The notes: generated from the sequence alone by a model not told the origin. A DNA stretch of 64,000 bases from Bacteroidota bacterium (GCA_016192075.1 JACPUU010000016.1:156182-220181), one strand, 5' to 3'; shown: positions 44,567 through 52,378, counted from the stretch's first letter. Translations and numbers: made by a program.

Positions 44567-45227
44567 AACCGATACAGTGTGTGTTGGTGAATAAAATTTT
44601 TCCGTCCAGCGTTCGGAATTTTGCCACCCCGTTGCGACCTTCCAGGAACTCTCCCAGGATAGTTCCGCGCGGTACTTTAATTGCCTCGCCTTTTTGATTC
44701 CACACACGTACCGGGAGCAATGACCGGATCTGGTCGCAAAGCACCTGACCCAAGCCACTCAGGGTAATTACACCGGCGGCAGTCCATTGTTTGATTTGCT
44801 GCTCTGTGATCTGGTTTGGCAGTCCCTTATTAATGAGTGCGGTTTCCATTTCAGAACCCCAGGTGCCGTCTGCTCCATACTTAGGTAAAATGGACGAGCC
44901 GTATTTTTGAATGAGCAGTTGCTGGATTTTTTTGACCCACTCGCCGCGGCTTCCACGTTTGAGTGGAAATCCTGCGGAGCTTCCTCCGGAAGATGCCTGT
45001 GGAATGACAACGGAATCCGATGAACTTGTTTTGGTTTCAACCTCCGTTAGATCAGTCAGGTTTTGTGGCAAAAGCGCACCACCGGCAGTGCTGTTTCGCT
45101 TGACAAAATAGTAAACCCCACCTGCCACAGCGACCAGTCCCAAACCGATCAGAATGTATTTGCCGTATGATTTTTTTTGCGGAGCAACGGCAGCTCCCTG
45201 TTTGTTTTTCCCCTTCTTCTTTTCCAT
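44559..45227 (-). CDS. Membrane-anchored peptidoglycan-binding protein
   Basis: 222 residues. A basic, Lys-rich N-terminus and one membrane helix (about 24-42, YILIGLGLVAVAGGVYYFV) are followed by a Ser/Thr-rich linker and a PG_binding_1-like domain (about 88-140: PLKRGSRGEWVKKIQQLLIQKYGS...YGADGTWGSEMETALI). The C-terminal 60 residues (QVLCDQIRSLLPVRVWNQKGE onward) are beta-rich. It probably connects a membrane to the wall, as some particles and tail-less phages do. It lies between the two YkuD-like genes and the annexin-like gene. Confidence 0.75.
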   Translation of the reverse strand: MEKKKGKNKQGAAVAPQKKSYGKYILIGLGLVAVAGGVYYFVKRNSTAGGALLPQNLTDLTEVETKTSSSDSVVIPQASSGGSSAGFPLKRGSRGEWVKKIQQLLIQKYGSSILPKYGADGTWGSEMETALINKGLPNQITEQQIKQWTAAGVITLSGLGQVLCDQIRSLLPVRVWNQKGEAIKVPRGTILGEFLEGRNGVAKFRTLDGKILFTNTHCIGYV

Positions 45228-45241
45228 CGCTTTTTTTTTAG

Positions 45242-46021
45242 TTATTTGATCGGTTTTTCTTTGATCATCCGCGTATATTCCGCGACCTCTCCAAAGCTCA
45301 AATCGCCGATGAGGTCATCCATGAGCAGCGTACCAAAATCCTGTTTGTACGCGGTCGCGGTATCGAAAAATGCCATCTGTGTTGGCATCTCCAAAATCAC
45401 TGCGGTAATGGCGTCTTCATCGGTCCCCCAAAAAAGCCCGCCTCCGCGATAATTCACCGCAGCGTTGAGCCGTTTGGCCCACCCGTGCGGATCGTAAATC
45501 ACCGCACCGGCTTTGGCATCTTTGGCCTTTTTGGGCTTGGAATTAATGATAGCCAGCATCTCATCGTATTCGGTTTGCCGGAGCTCATCGGTCATCCGGC
45601 TGATAAGTTCTTCTTCTCCGGCAGTAAGTGTTTTGTAAGAGCTTACCACCTTGGTGAAGTCTTCCATCGAAGGTATTTCCCGAAGCGTCTTGCGTAGTGC
45701 TGCCGTATCGGTTCCCCACCAGCCGTCGTTGTCAAAGGCATTTTTAATTTGCTTGGCCCAGGTAGCATGTTTGTCTTCTCCGAGGCTTTTACTTTCTTTC
45801 TTTGCAGCAGCAATCTTGCGGATACGTTTTGCTGCAAAGTAGATCAGTGTCGCTGCAATCAGCGAAATTCCCAAACCGATAGCAATGTTGGAAATCAACT
45901 TGCGCTGCTCCGGTGTCAGGCTTGCCCACCAACCTTGTTTTGTCTGCTGCTGTACCACCACCGGGGCAGCACTTTTCGGTGCTGCCTTTTTCATTGCCTT
46001 CGCTGCTGCCAGTTTGTACAT
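45242..46021 (-). CDS. Membrane-anchored protein with two annexin-like repeats
   Basis: 259 residues. An N-terminal Ala/Lys-rich stretch is followed by one membrane helix (about 43-64, ISNIAIGLGISLIAATLIYF) and then two similar ~75-residue repeats. Repeat 1 (87-161) has WAKQIKNAFDNDGWWGTDTAALRKTL; repeat 2 (179-253) has WAKRLNAAVN...GGLFWGTDEDAITAVILEMP and TAYKQDFGTLLMDDLIGDLSFGE. The pattern G-x-GTDE-x2-I, then YxxxFGxxLxxDLxxxLS, is that of annexin repeats, where the loop binds Ca2+ and phospholipid. In an element this could be a membrane-remodelling or particle-envelope component. The annexin assignment is from pattern reading only. Confidence 0.65.
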   Translation of the reverse strand: MYKLAAAKAMKKAAPKSAAPVVVQQQTKQGWWASLTPEQRKLISNIAIGLGISLIAATLIYFAAKRIRKIAAAKKESKSLGEDKHATWAKQIKNAFDNDGWWGTDTAALRKTLREIPSMEDFTKVVSSYKTLTAGEEELISRMTDELRQTEYDEMLAIINSKPKKAKDAKAGAVIYDPHGWAKRLNAAVNYRGGGLFWGTDEDAITAVILEMPTQMAFFDTATAYKQDFGTLLMDDLIGDLSFGEVAEYTRMIKEKPIK

Positions 46022-46045
46022 AACAGCCTGTTTTAGCGTTTATAG

Positions 46046-46225
46046 CTATACTCCCAGGAACTTCTTTGCAAGGGCTACTTTCTGTGGATCGGTTTTGACC
46101 ACATGCGCCAGTGCCTTTAAAGTTTCTGCCGACAGATGTGAGGCCAATGTTGCAATGGCCTGCGCCTTTTCGGTTGCTTCTTTTTGGTCGCCGCTGATGG
46201 TGACCGTGAAACTATGCTTCTCCAT
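46046..46225 (-). CDS. Small protein (59 aa), unknown
   Basis: 59 residues, read by eye on the minus strand from the ATG at 46225 to TAG at 46048. It starts MEKHSFTVTISGDQKEATEKA, continues with ...AQAIATLASHLSAETLKALAHVV and ends KTDPQKVALAKKFLGV, with helical composition and no membrane segment. Its start overlaps the end of the coiled-coil gene by 14 bases and it is followed by the annexin-like gene, so it fits the operon spacing. The reading frame has the codon use of its neighbours, which supports it as real. Confidence 0.75.
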   Translation of the reverse strand: MEKHSFTVTISGDQKEATEKAQAIATLASHLSAETLKALAHVVKTDPQKVALAKKFLGV

Positions 46226-47039
46226 CTTTGTATTTGTTTTGAAGTTCCACTTTGATCTTTTCCTGGATGTCCGGATTTTCTGCCAGCAGTGCCATCCAGG
46301 TCAGCACACTTTTAACTTTGTCTTTCCCGTAAGAGGCAATGAGTTCGTTAAAGATTTCCTGTCCTTCAGATGCCTCCGGCTGTTGTGCCACAGGCTGAGC
46401 CTGTGGCTGGACTGTCACTTCCACCGGTGTTTCAGGAGTTCCGCCAAGTTGTTTTTTTTCTCCCCTGCCAAAGACTCCGCCAAACAATTGCAGTCCACCG
46501 GTGACCAGTTCTTTAAGATTTTGCAAATTCCGCTCCTTTTGCTTGAGTTCGTCCACCAGTTCCTGGAGTTCATCTGCTTCCTCGGTTTTGTCATCAAGGT
46601 GTTTTTGGAGTTGCTGCACCTGGTCCGAAAGTTTTTCAAGCCGGTTCTGCATCCGCTCTGCTTCTATGGCACGTTCGATTTTCGCGTTAACATCTTCGGC
46701 AGAGGGAGCACTTCCCAGTCCACGGTTGTTAAAAAACTGGTGCTTGTTACAATTGGGTGAAGCACCCTGGTACATGCGTACTTCAATCAGGCGGGTATGA
46801 GGTGTTACAAAGCGTAGGTAGTTATCAAATTTGCGCCCGTCACAGTTTTTTTCTACCACTACTTCTCCGTCCACGGAAATGGAATAATACTTGCGCTTTC
46901 CCTGTTCGTAAAAAGTAAGTACCAGATTTTTAAGGCGGTGGATTGCGGCCTCACTGTATGGTTCTGAAAATACCTGCGATCCGTTGCTGCGTACTTCAAA
47001 ATCCATTTCCGGTGATCTTTTTTCTCCAAATGGTTCCAT
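46212..47039 (-). CDS. Coiled-coil structural-type protein
   Basis: 275 residues. A beta-rich N-terminal part (about 1-105, with RKYYSISVDGEVVVEKN) contains the phrase NNRGLGSAPSAEDV, followed by a long coiled coil (about 118-180, AIEAERMQNRLEKLSDQVQQLQKHLDDKTEEADELQELVDELKQ). A Pro/Gln-rich linker (about 205-230) leads to a helical C-terminus. No enzymatic motif. It looks like a fibrous or scaffolding part and sits among the element's structural-type genes. Confidence 0.6.
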   Translation of the reverse strand: MEPFGEKRSPEMDFEVRSNGSQVFSEPYSEAAIHRLKNLVLTFYEQGKRKYYSISVDGEVVVEKNCDGRKFDNYLRFVTPHTRLIEVRMYQGASPNCNKHQFFNNRGLGSAPSAEDVNAKIERAIEAERMQNRLEKLSDQVQQLQKHLDDKTEEADELQELVDELKQKERNLQNLKELVTGGLQLFGGVFGRGEKKQLGGTPETPVEVTVQPQAQPVAQQPEASEGQEIFNELIASYGKDKVKSVLTWMALLAENPDIQEKIKVELQNKYKDGEA

Positions 47040-47044
47040 GATTT

Positions 47045-47377
47045 TTAGTGTTTTTTAGTGTTTATTATTGAGGGAATCACCTGCAAGAATCTCACATCGG
47101 AAATTTCTTCGCCGGTATTCTCCAGGGTAATGATCCCACGGTGAACATGCTGCTGTTCGCTGACCCCGGAATCTTTCATGTTAAAAATCCCTGCCTTGCT
47201 TTTGATCGTTACAGTAAGCGGCATTTCAAGCAGGTAGAAAAACTGGTTCTCGGCACGCAGGGTCCTTTTTTTCTGTGACCCGATACGCAAGTGTCGGTAG
47301 CGTAACAGGTAGCTGTCAGAGACACCCAATTCCAGCATCTGTGACCAGGCCATTTCGATGGCAAGTGCTTCTGTCAT
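47045..47377 (-). CDS. Small beta-rich protein, unknown
   Basis: 110 residues, mostly strands (LRIGSQKKRTLRAENQFFYLLEMPLTVTIKSKAGIFNM, then RGIITLENTGEEISDVRFLQVIP). No membrane segment or catalytic motif. It overlaps the next upstream gene by four bases (ATGA), so it is coupled. Together with the next two genes it forms a row of short beta-rich proteins suited to be particle or spike components. Confidence 0.6.
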   Translation of the reverse strand: MTEALAIEMAWSQMLELGVSDSYLLRYRHLRIGSQKKRTLRAENQFFYLLEMPLTVTIKSKAGIFNMKDSGVSEQQHVHRGIITLENTGEEISDVRFLQVIPSIINTKKH

Positions 47378-47811
47378 TTGAGGTAGAGATTTAAGTAAAT
47401 GTTGAGCCGGTAATGCACCGTTGCAAAAGAGCTTTCATCCTCATAAAAACCTTCAATCAGGGTGTCTTCCACCGGAACGGTCACATCAAAAAAGGTGTAT
47501 CGCGTTCCAGAAAACCACCACTCGGGCTGCATTGCCTGGCCCATTAGTTCCTGTATCGCTTCTTCCGGCAACAAGTGGTTAAGTTCCTGCACCCGGTCAG
47601 CGTAAAACACATCGCGCAGTTCGGGTATCCGAAGCCAAAGTGAACCCGCATTGATGTCAGCCGGATCAGCAGGCCCTGCTACCCCGGGTAAGCGGGTAAT
47701 GCCTGCAAATACCCCTGTTACCTTTTCAATGGTCTCAGGTAGTTTGATCTGCAATTGCAGTTTGGAACCGTTGGCGGTTATTTCCTCGGTATGGATCAGA
47801 ATTTTGTGCAT
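47374..47811 (-). CDS. Small beta-rich protein, unknown
   Basis: 145 residues. The middle part is Gly/Pro/Ala-rich (GITRLPGVAGPADPADINAGSLWLRIPEL) and the C-terminal half has strands such as GTRYTFFDVTVPVEDTLIEGFY. No motif known to me. It is coupled to the downstream gene by a four-base overlap and has one base between its start and the stop of the upstream gene. Similar size to its two neighbours. Confidence 0.6.
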   Translation of the reverse strand: MHKILIHTEEITANGSKLQLQIKLPETIEKVTGVFAGITRLPGVAGPADPADINAGSLWLRIPELRDVFYADRVQELNHLLPEEAIQELMGQAMQPEWWFSGTRYTFFDVTVPVEDTLIEGFYEDESSFATVHYRLNIYLNLYLK

Positions 47812-47812
47812 A

Positions 47813-48202
47813 TCAAGCCTTGACTGTAGAGAATAAATAGAGGATTACCTTATAAGGTGTAAAGGGGGTAGCCGAAGGATGTGATGTGTCTTTAAACCAG
47901 ACCTCCACTTTGCCGTTTCCACGTTTCACGTTTCCGATGCGTACTACACGCTGATTGGGCGAAACACCCAGTCCGCTCATTAAAAGTTTGGCTTCAAAAT
48001 CCTCCGGAAAAAGTTCCTGGTCATTGACCTGGATTTTTTGTGAACCACGATAGTACAAATGAAGTTCACTGTCCGAGGTCAGCAGCAGACCAAACAGGTG
48101 TTCTGCATTTTTGTCCAGTTCAAATTCACCTTTGAAAACAGTATCGGCAGTAGTCACCGCAATGTCAAAACGCTCTTTGATGATATTATGCTTGTAGCTC
48201 AT
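47813..48202 (-). CDS. Small beta-rich protein, unknown
   Basis: 129 residues, largely beta strands: FDIAVTTADTVFKGEFELDKNAEHLFGLLLTSDSELHLYYRGS and GNGKVEVWFKDTSHPSATPFTPYKVILYLFS. It carries the phrase LLMSGLGVSPNQ, a variant of the GLG motif that recurs in this element. It is separated from the larger upstream gene by a terminator-containing gap of 84 bases. A single jelly-roll-like fold is possible but cannot be judged without structure prediction. Confidence 0.6.
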   Translation of the reverse strand: MSYKHNIIKERFDIAVTTADTVFKGEFELDKNAEHLFGLLLTSDSELHLYYRGSQKIQVNDQELFPEDFEAKLLMSGLGVSPNQRVVRIGNVKRGNGKVEVWFKDTSHPSATPFTPYKVILYLFSTVKA

Positions 48203-48229
48203 AAACTTCGTTTAGTTTGATTCGGTTTT

Positions 48230-48271
48230 GAAAAAAAGGCAGGTGCGTGGAAAACCCCAAAACCACGCACC
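48230..48271 (-). terminator. Intrinsic terminator just after the candidate major structural gene
   Basis: On the minus strand GGTGCGTGG (from 48263-48271) and CCACGCACC (from 48242-48250) form a 9-bp stem with a T-rich loop; TGCCTTTTTTT follows. A terminator here would partly stop transcription between the candidate structural gene (48287) and the small beta-rich genes, giving more mRNA for the first. Confidence 0.8.
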
Positions 48272-48286
48272 GCCTTTAACTGCGCC

Positions 48287-48994
48287 TTATGGCGTAGTTG
48301 CTGTTCCATCCAATGCAGCAAACAAATACTGATCGGCTGGAATGCCGAAGGTGGTCCCAAGCTCAACCGTAAACTCGATCACTTCCTCGTCTTTGATAAG
48401 GCGCGGATTGTCAAGTTTGTAATATCCCCACTGAACAGTGGTGTCGTTGTCGGTAATAAACCGGCGGTTGGATTGGTTCTCCGGCACAATTTGTTTTTTG
48501 TTGGCTTTGAGTGAAAACTCTCCGTTGGAGATCGCCGGAACAGATGAGATTGTCCGGAAATTGATCGCCTTGGTAGCCTCTGGGTCTGCCGGTGCGGTAG
48601 ATGCCCCGGTAAGTAGAATCAAACCAGAGACCATGAAGACAGAATTTTTTGGAAGTTTGGCATTAGCAATGTTGCGGATGCTCACCTCCTTGTCGTCATG
48701 GCTCTCAAACATTTTGATTGTTTTGGAGTTGATCTTTTTGACAGAATAGATTGTCCAGTCTGCCAGGCGCAGGGTTCCTTTTACCAATTCCTGTTTTACG
48801 TTTTCAGGAAGTTGTTTGAAGAACTTTTCCATTTCGGCACGCGAACGGCGTGAACCTTTAACCTGCTTTGACAACTGGGCGATTGTTTTCACGCGCTGCA
48901 TGGGGGCCATGTTGCGCGTTGCTTCTTCCAGTGCTCCGAATCCAAACAGCTCTCCCACATTGTTGTATTCGGAATCCATCATTTCATCAATCAT
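48287..48994 (-). CDS. Candidate major structural protein (235 aa)
   Basis: 235 residues. The N-terminal half is helical (ATRNMAPMQRVKTIAQLSKQVKGSRRSRAEMEKFFKQL...), and the C-terminal half (about 110-235) is beta-rich: NSVFMVSGLILLTGAST, FRTISSVPAISNGEFSLKANKKQIVPE, WGYYKLDNPRLIKDEEVIEFTVELGTTFG. It has its own terminator downstream and paired hairpins upstream, as expected for a very strongly expressed gene. I call it a candidate coat or scaffold-type protein from size, composition and context; no capsid motif is known to me. Confidence 0.5.
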   Translation of the reverse strand: MIDEMMDSEYNNVGELFGFGALEEATRNMAPMQRVKTIAQLSKQVKGSRRSRAEMEKFFKQLPENVKQELVKGTLRLADWTIYSVKKINSKTIKMFESHDDKEVSIRNIANAKLPKNSVFMVSGLILLTGASTAPADPEATKAINFRTISSVPAISNGEFSLKANKKQIVPENQSNRRFITDNDTTVQWGYYKLDNPRLIKDEEVIEFTVELGTTFGIPADQYLFAALDGTATTP

Positions 48995-49010
48995 AAGATG
49001 ACTTTTTTAA

Positions 49011-49057
49011 GCCTGTCTTTTCAGACAAGCGGTTATTACTGGCCGGATTTTTCCGGC
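49011..49057 (-). other. Two hairpins upstream of the candidate structural gene
   Basis: GCCTGTCT/AGACAAGC (49011-49018 / 49023-49030, one G-U) and GCCGGA/TCCGGC (49042-49047 / 49052-49057) lie within the 5' leader of the leftward gene at 48994. No T-run follows either, so they are not simple terminators; they could stabilise the messenger. Confidence 0.5.
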
Positions 49058-49100
49058 GTTTTTAAAGGGGGATTTTTTTTGTGATGCTGCTGTGCGATGA

Positions 49101-49763
49101 TCAGAAGATGTGCGTCTCGAACACTTCTTCACCTACGGCATAGTTTAATCCTTCAATGATTTCTGCCTCGGGTGATTGGATCACCAGATTGGTGGCAGTA
49201 CTTTGCTCTTGCTCGCGGATCTTTTTGAGCTCATGTTTGATTGCTGCCTCGCGGTTGAGGTTTTCAAAAACATCCAGCTCGCTCAGATCGGCCTGACCGA
49301 TTCCTTCCAGCGGAGCCTCCGTTTTTGACCCCATGAGTTTGTCTAGGAAAAGGGTGTGTTTCCACTCGTCCTTTAAGCTGATCAAGCGCTGTTTGGCTCC
49401 ACCAGCCAGTGATCCCAGGCTGATACCGGAAACAGTTGCGGCTGATGCGGCGGCGCGGTTTTCAAGCATTTTGGCAACACCATAACCCAGGCAGGTTGCT
49501 CCGGCAACACGAATCAAACCGGTTTTGTCTCCGCTGTAATGTCCAACACCCATCAGCAGAATTCCCAGCCAGGGAGCCACCACACCCGATACAGCTCCCA
49601 GGCCGGTTCCAACACCGCCGCCGATACCCATATCGACAAGCATTTTCATGGCGGAATACCCAGCATGTTTATGCGCCTCTTTACTGTTGTATTTTTCAAC
49701 AACGCCTTTAAATCCCTTGGCAATAGCTTTGGTCTTGCTTGCCTTCTCCTCTTTCTTTGCCAT
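49101..49763 (-). CDS. Gly-rich membrane-associated protein, unknown
   Basis: 220 residues. A hydrophobic Gly/Ala-rich central region (about 35-125: MKMLVDMGIGGGVGTGLGAVSGVVAPWLGILLMGVG, then ATCLGYGVAKML and ATVSGISLGSLAG) could form two to four membrane helices. Helical C-terminal half. It contains GTGLGAVS, again the GLGA phrase. It lies 29 bases after the large transglutaminase-like gene. It may sit in a membrane layer of a particle. Confidence 0.6.
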   Translation of the reverse strand: MAKKEEKASKTKAIAKGFKGVVEKYNSKEAHKHAGYSAMKMLVDMGIGGGVGTGLGAVSGVVAPWLGILLMGVGHYSGDKTGLIRVAGATCLGYGVAKMLENRAAASAATVSGISLGSLAGGAKQRLISLKDEWKHTLFLDKLMGSKTEAPLEGIGQADLSELDVFENLNREAAIKHELKKIREQEQSTATNLVIQSPEAEIIEGLNYAVGEEVFETHIF

Positions 49764-49792
49764 ACCTTTAGAATTTGTTTTTGTATGAACTA

Positions 49793-51616
49793 TTAAAGCA
49801 ATTCGATTTTCTCTAATTTGGGTTTCTTGTTCGCGGTGGCTTTTTTCTTACCACCCTTTTTCTTGCCAGTATTTTTGGGTAATCCGGCCAGTGCTGCCTC
49901 GCGGGACTTCTTTACTGAATGGATTACAAACCAGGTAAGTCCGGCTGCACCCAAACCGATCAACGCTGTTTTTCCGGGGTTGGCTTTCACCCACGCTACC
50001 ATTCCGGTTCCCTGATCGGTTGATTTGTTATCCGCACTTTTTGGCTTTACTTCACTTTCATCGGTTAACACCTCACTCGCATGTTCGGTGAAAGGTTCAT
50101 CGGTAATAGCTACTTCGTTTGTTGTTTCTTCTCCCGTCTGAACAGTCTCATCCACAGGCTGAGCATCCGCTTCATCGGAAGGGTAATTTTCTGGTGCTGA
50201 TGTTTTCAGGCTTTTTCGCTCACGCCTTTCCTGAATTTTACTTTTAATCGTATTGACCAGGTTCTTCACACTGAACTTCCGGGTTTGTTCTTCCGCTGCA
50301 TCCGTATTGGCTTTCACCAAAACCTTTTGAGATGCGGCCGATCCTTTCTTAAACAGGTTCCCCATTTTTTTGAGCAGCCCGGAAACAGAAGCCATGACAC
50401 CACTTGCGGCTGCGACGGCAGCACTTGTGGCAACAACTGCACCCAGGTTACCAAGTCCGTGCAGGCCGTCAAAACCTGCTAGCTCGCGGTTAAAAAGGTC
50501 TTCTCCCAGGATGGTACGCATACTGTCTTCATCACGCACAGACGGTATAATTGCCCCCAATCCATTTAACTGAACCATACGATCCTGATTTCCTTTTCCG
50601 GTCAGGATTGCTTCACGCAAAGCGGGAGTGTTACCTCCTGCGCCGAAGTAAATCTTCTCCAGTTTTGCACGCACTTGTTGGAGTTGATCATACTTGGCGG
50701 GTTCCATTTCATTTTTCAGCGCCTGCTCTTTGGACCAATAGGCAAAGCGCAGGGTACTGGCAGCCTGAAACAAATTCAGTTTCATGCTCGCCAGAATTCC
50801 GGCGCGCAAAAGCGCGGTTGCCGGGTTGACTTTATTGATTGCATTGACGCCTTTTTTTAATCCTTCTTTGAGTTTTTCTTTTAAGGGTGCTGTGTCCGTT
50901 TTGCGCTGTTCTTTGTTTTCAGCACGCCTTTGCTGCCGCTCCTGCTTTTTGGCTGATGCACCGAGCCCTGTCAGGTCTGGTTCATCCCCGAACAAATCTT
51001 GTGCGTCAATGGGCAGATCGTGCTGATATTCCACACGGTCACCAAATTCATTGTAGCGTTCGCCCGGGATGCCATTCAAATATTGCAGTTCCATTTCGTA
51101 GTCTTTTTTTTCGGTGTAAGGCACTTCGTAATTAAATCCATGCACTACACAATCCACTACTATTTCTAAATCCGACCAGTCCTTTGCGATGGGATAGGTG
51201 TGTTCCATCGTTGGCTGCTCGTAGCGGGTCAACCGGATGATAAAGGGAATTCCCAGATTTGTCAGGATGGAACCAACCATGACAACAAAATCATCACAGT
51301 CTATTCCACGAAACCGGTCTCTCCACGCTCGTGCCGGTCGTCTGACCTGTTCTTTTCCTTGTTCATCGAGTTCATACTGGATATTTTTAAAACAGAAGTT
51401 CCAGACGTTCTTACAGGTTTCTTTCACACTCGCTCCCTGCAATTTTTTGGCAATCCGTTTTGTGTCTTCCAGCGTGTTTGCTATGACCCATTTCATGAGC
51501 CCGACGGTATGTGCAATGGTGGCATCTTTTTTCACGGTGTAGTAGCCGCCTTCACACCCCGGGAAATAACGCTCGTATGCGTGGCCCGTCTCAATGGGGC
51601 GCTTCCCGGTTTTCAT
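49793..51616 (-). CDS. Large protein with a transglutaminase-like domain and C-terminal membrane helix
   Basis: 607 residues. The N-terminal ~160 residues resemble a transglutaminase-like (papain-fold) domain: RFRGIDCDDFVVMVG (Cys107), EHTYPIA (His139), EIVVDCV (Asp155), a Cys-His-Asp set in the usual order. Then come linker parts with GDEPDLTGLGASAKKQ, helical stretches (VNPATALLRAGILASMKLN), a Gly/Ala-rich region with GLHGLGNLGAVVA, an acidic low-complexity segment and a membrane helix near 565 (GKTALIGLGAAGLTWFVIH) followed by a Lys-rich tail. It may cross-link or cleave proteins in a membrane-associated structure. Whether the triad is active is unknown. Confidence 0.65.
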   Translation of the reverse strand: MKTGKRPIETGHAYERYFPGCEGGYYTVKKDATIAHTVGLMKWVIANTLEDTKRIAKKLQGASVKETCKNVWNFCFKNIQYELDEQGKEQVRRPARAWRDRFRGIDCDDFVVMVGSILTNLGIPFIIRLTRYEQPTMEHTYPIAKDWSDLEIVVDCVVHGFNYEVPYTEKKDYEMELQYLNGIPGERYNEFGDRVEYQHDLPIDAQDLFGDEPDLTGLGASAKKQERQQRRAENKEQRKTDTAPLKEKLKEGLKKGVNAINKVNPATALLRAGILASMKLNLFQAASTLRFAYWSKEQALKNEMEPAKYDQLQQVRAKLEKIYFGAGGNTPALREAILTGKGNQDRMVQLNGLGAIIPSVRDEDSMRTILGEDLFNRELAGFDGLHGLGNLGAVVATSAAVAAASGVMASVSGLLKKMGNLFKKGSAASQKVLVKANTDAAEEQTRKFSVKNLVNTIKSKIQERRERKSLKTSAPENYPSDEADAQPVDETVQTGEETTNEVAITDEPFTEHASEVLTDESEVKPKSADNKSTDQGTGMVAWVKANPGKTALIGLGAAGLTWFVIHSVKKSREAALAGLPKNTGKKKGGKKKATANKKPKLEKIELL

Positions 51617-52131
51617 ACTGTCAGGGTTGTCACATCGTCGTAGGGGTAGGAGCCAACTTTGGTGAAGATGCTTGAGTTGGTTTCTACCTCAAAGGCGATG
51701 GTTTTCTGCTCTGCTGCCGGGTCCAATTTATTTTTGAGCCTTGTCAGCAGACTGCCGCCTGCACTTGCCAGTGAGAGAAAAGGAAGTGTAATACTTGTGT
51801 TGATCCAGCCGGTTTCCAGGTATGGCTTGATTCTTATTCTCCCGTCCTTGCCTTTGACAGAATCGGGGATTTCCATAAGGGACAGGGAACTGCTCGCAAG
51901 CACCGATTTGTTATGCAGCAGCTTGATCAGGGGTGCTGCCATTTCGATGTCTGTAGCGGTGGGATTCTTGATGTTGAACTTTAAGTCCAGCACGACCCCT
52001 TCCATTGTCACTTTCTTCACTTTTCCGCTGGCTTGTACAACGGCTTTTTCTCCGGCGCGGTTCAGTCTAAAGAAGTACCTGCCCCCCAAAAAGACCAGTC
52101 CTCCGATGACTATATACTTCAGCGCTTTCAT
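51613..52131 (-). CDS. LEA14/WHy-like protein with an N-terminal membrane helix
   Basis: 172 residues. A short hydrophobic N-terminus (about 5-20, YIVIGGLVFLGGRYFF) followed by a water-stress/LEA2-like beta sandwich: VVLDLKFNIKNPTATDIEMAAPLIKLLHNKSVLASSSLSLMEIPDS and SITLPFLSLASAGGSLLT. WHy domains bind or protect proteins and membranes, and are occasionally found in mobile elements. It overlaps the transglutaminase-like gene start by four bases, so the two are coupled. Confidence 0.7.
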   Translation of the reverse strand: MKALKYIVIGGLVFLGGRYFFRLNRAGEKAVVQASGKVKKVTMEGVVLDLKFNIKNPTATDIEMAAPLIKLLHNKSVLASSSLSLMEIPDSVKGKDGRIRIKPYLETGWINTSITLPFLSLASAGGSLLTRLKNKLDPAAEQKTIAFEVETNSSIFTKVGSYPYDDVTTLTV

Positions 52132-52340
52132 GTGCGTGGTCGCTGCTGCCTGTCCGTTTTTTTGGATAACCGTTTCTTCACCGATTTGATCTGGCTATCC
52201 ATCCGGACTGACATTGCTGCCACTTTTGCTCTGAGCAGGTTCACCGTCCTGCTTAACTCTTTGAAGTCTCCGTGAAAGTCCTTAACGAAATAAAGACAGA
52301 CCGCAACGAGTAAACTATTTATGATCAACAGTGCTTCCAT
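52128..52340 (-). CDS. Small membrane protein with a coiled-coil tail
   Basis: 70 residues: a membrane helix at the very start (MEALLIINSLLVAVCLYFV) and a coiled-coil segment (LSRTVNLLRAKVAAMSVRMDSQIKSVKKR). It overlaps the LEA-like gene start by four bases. Resembles the 75-residue protein at 43029 in layout. Confidence 0.6.
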   Translation of the reverse strand: MEALLIINSLLVAVCLYFVKDFHGDFKELSRTVNLLRAKVAAMSVRMDSQIKSVKKRLSKKTDRQQRPRT

Positions 52341-52378
52341 TTTTTATAAGTTTAGTTGAGCACTTGACTTAAATTTTA

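Noticed and set aside
45885..46760. Rightward frame of 291 codons opposite the annexin-like and coiled-coil genes
   Set aside because: It is a shadow of the leftward genes with an implausible Phe/Cys/His-rich composition and no family features.
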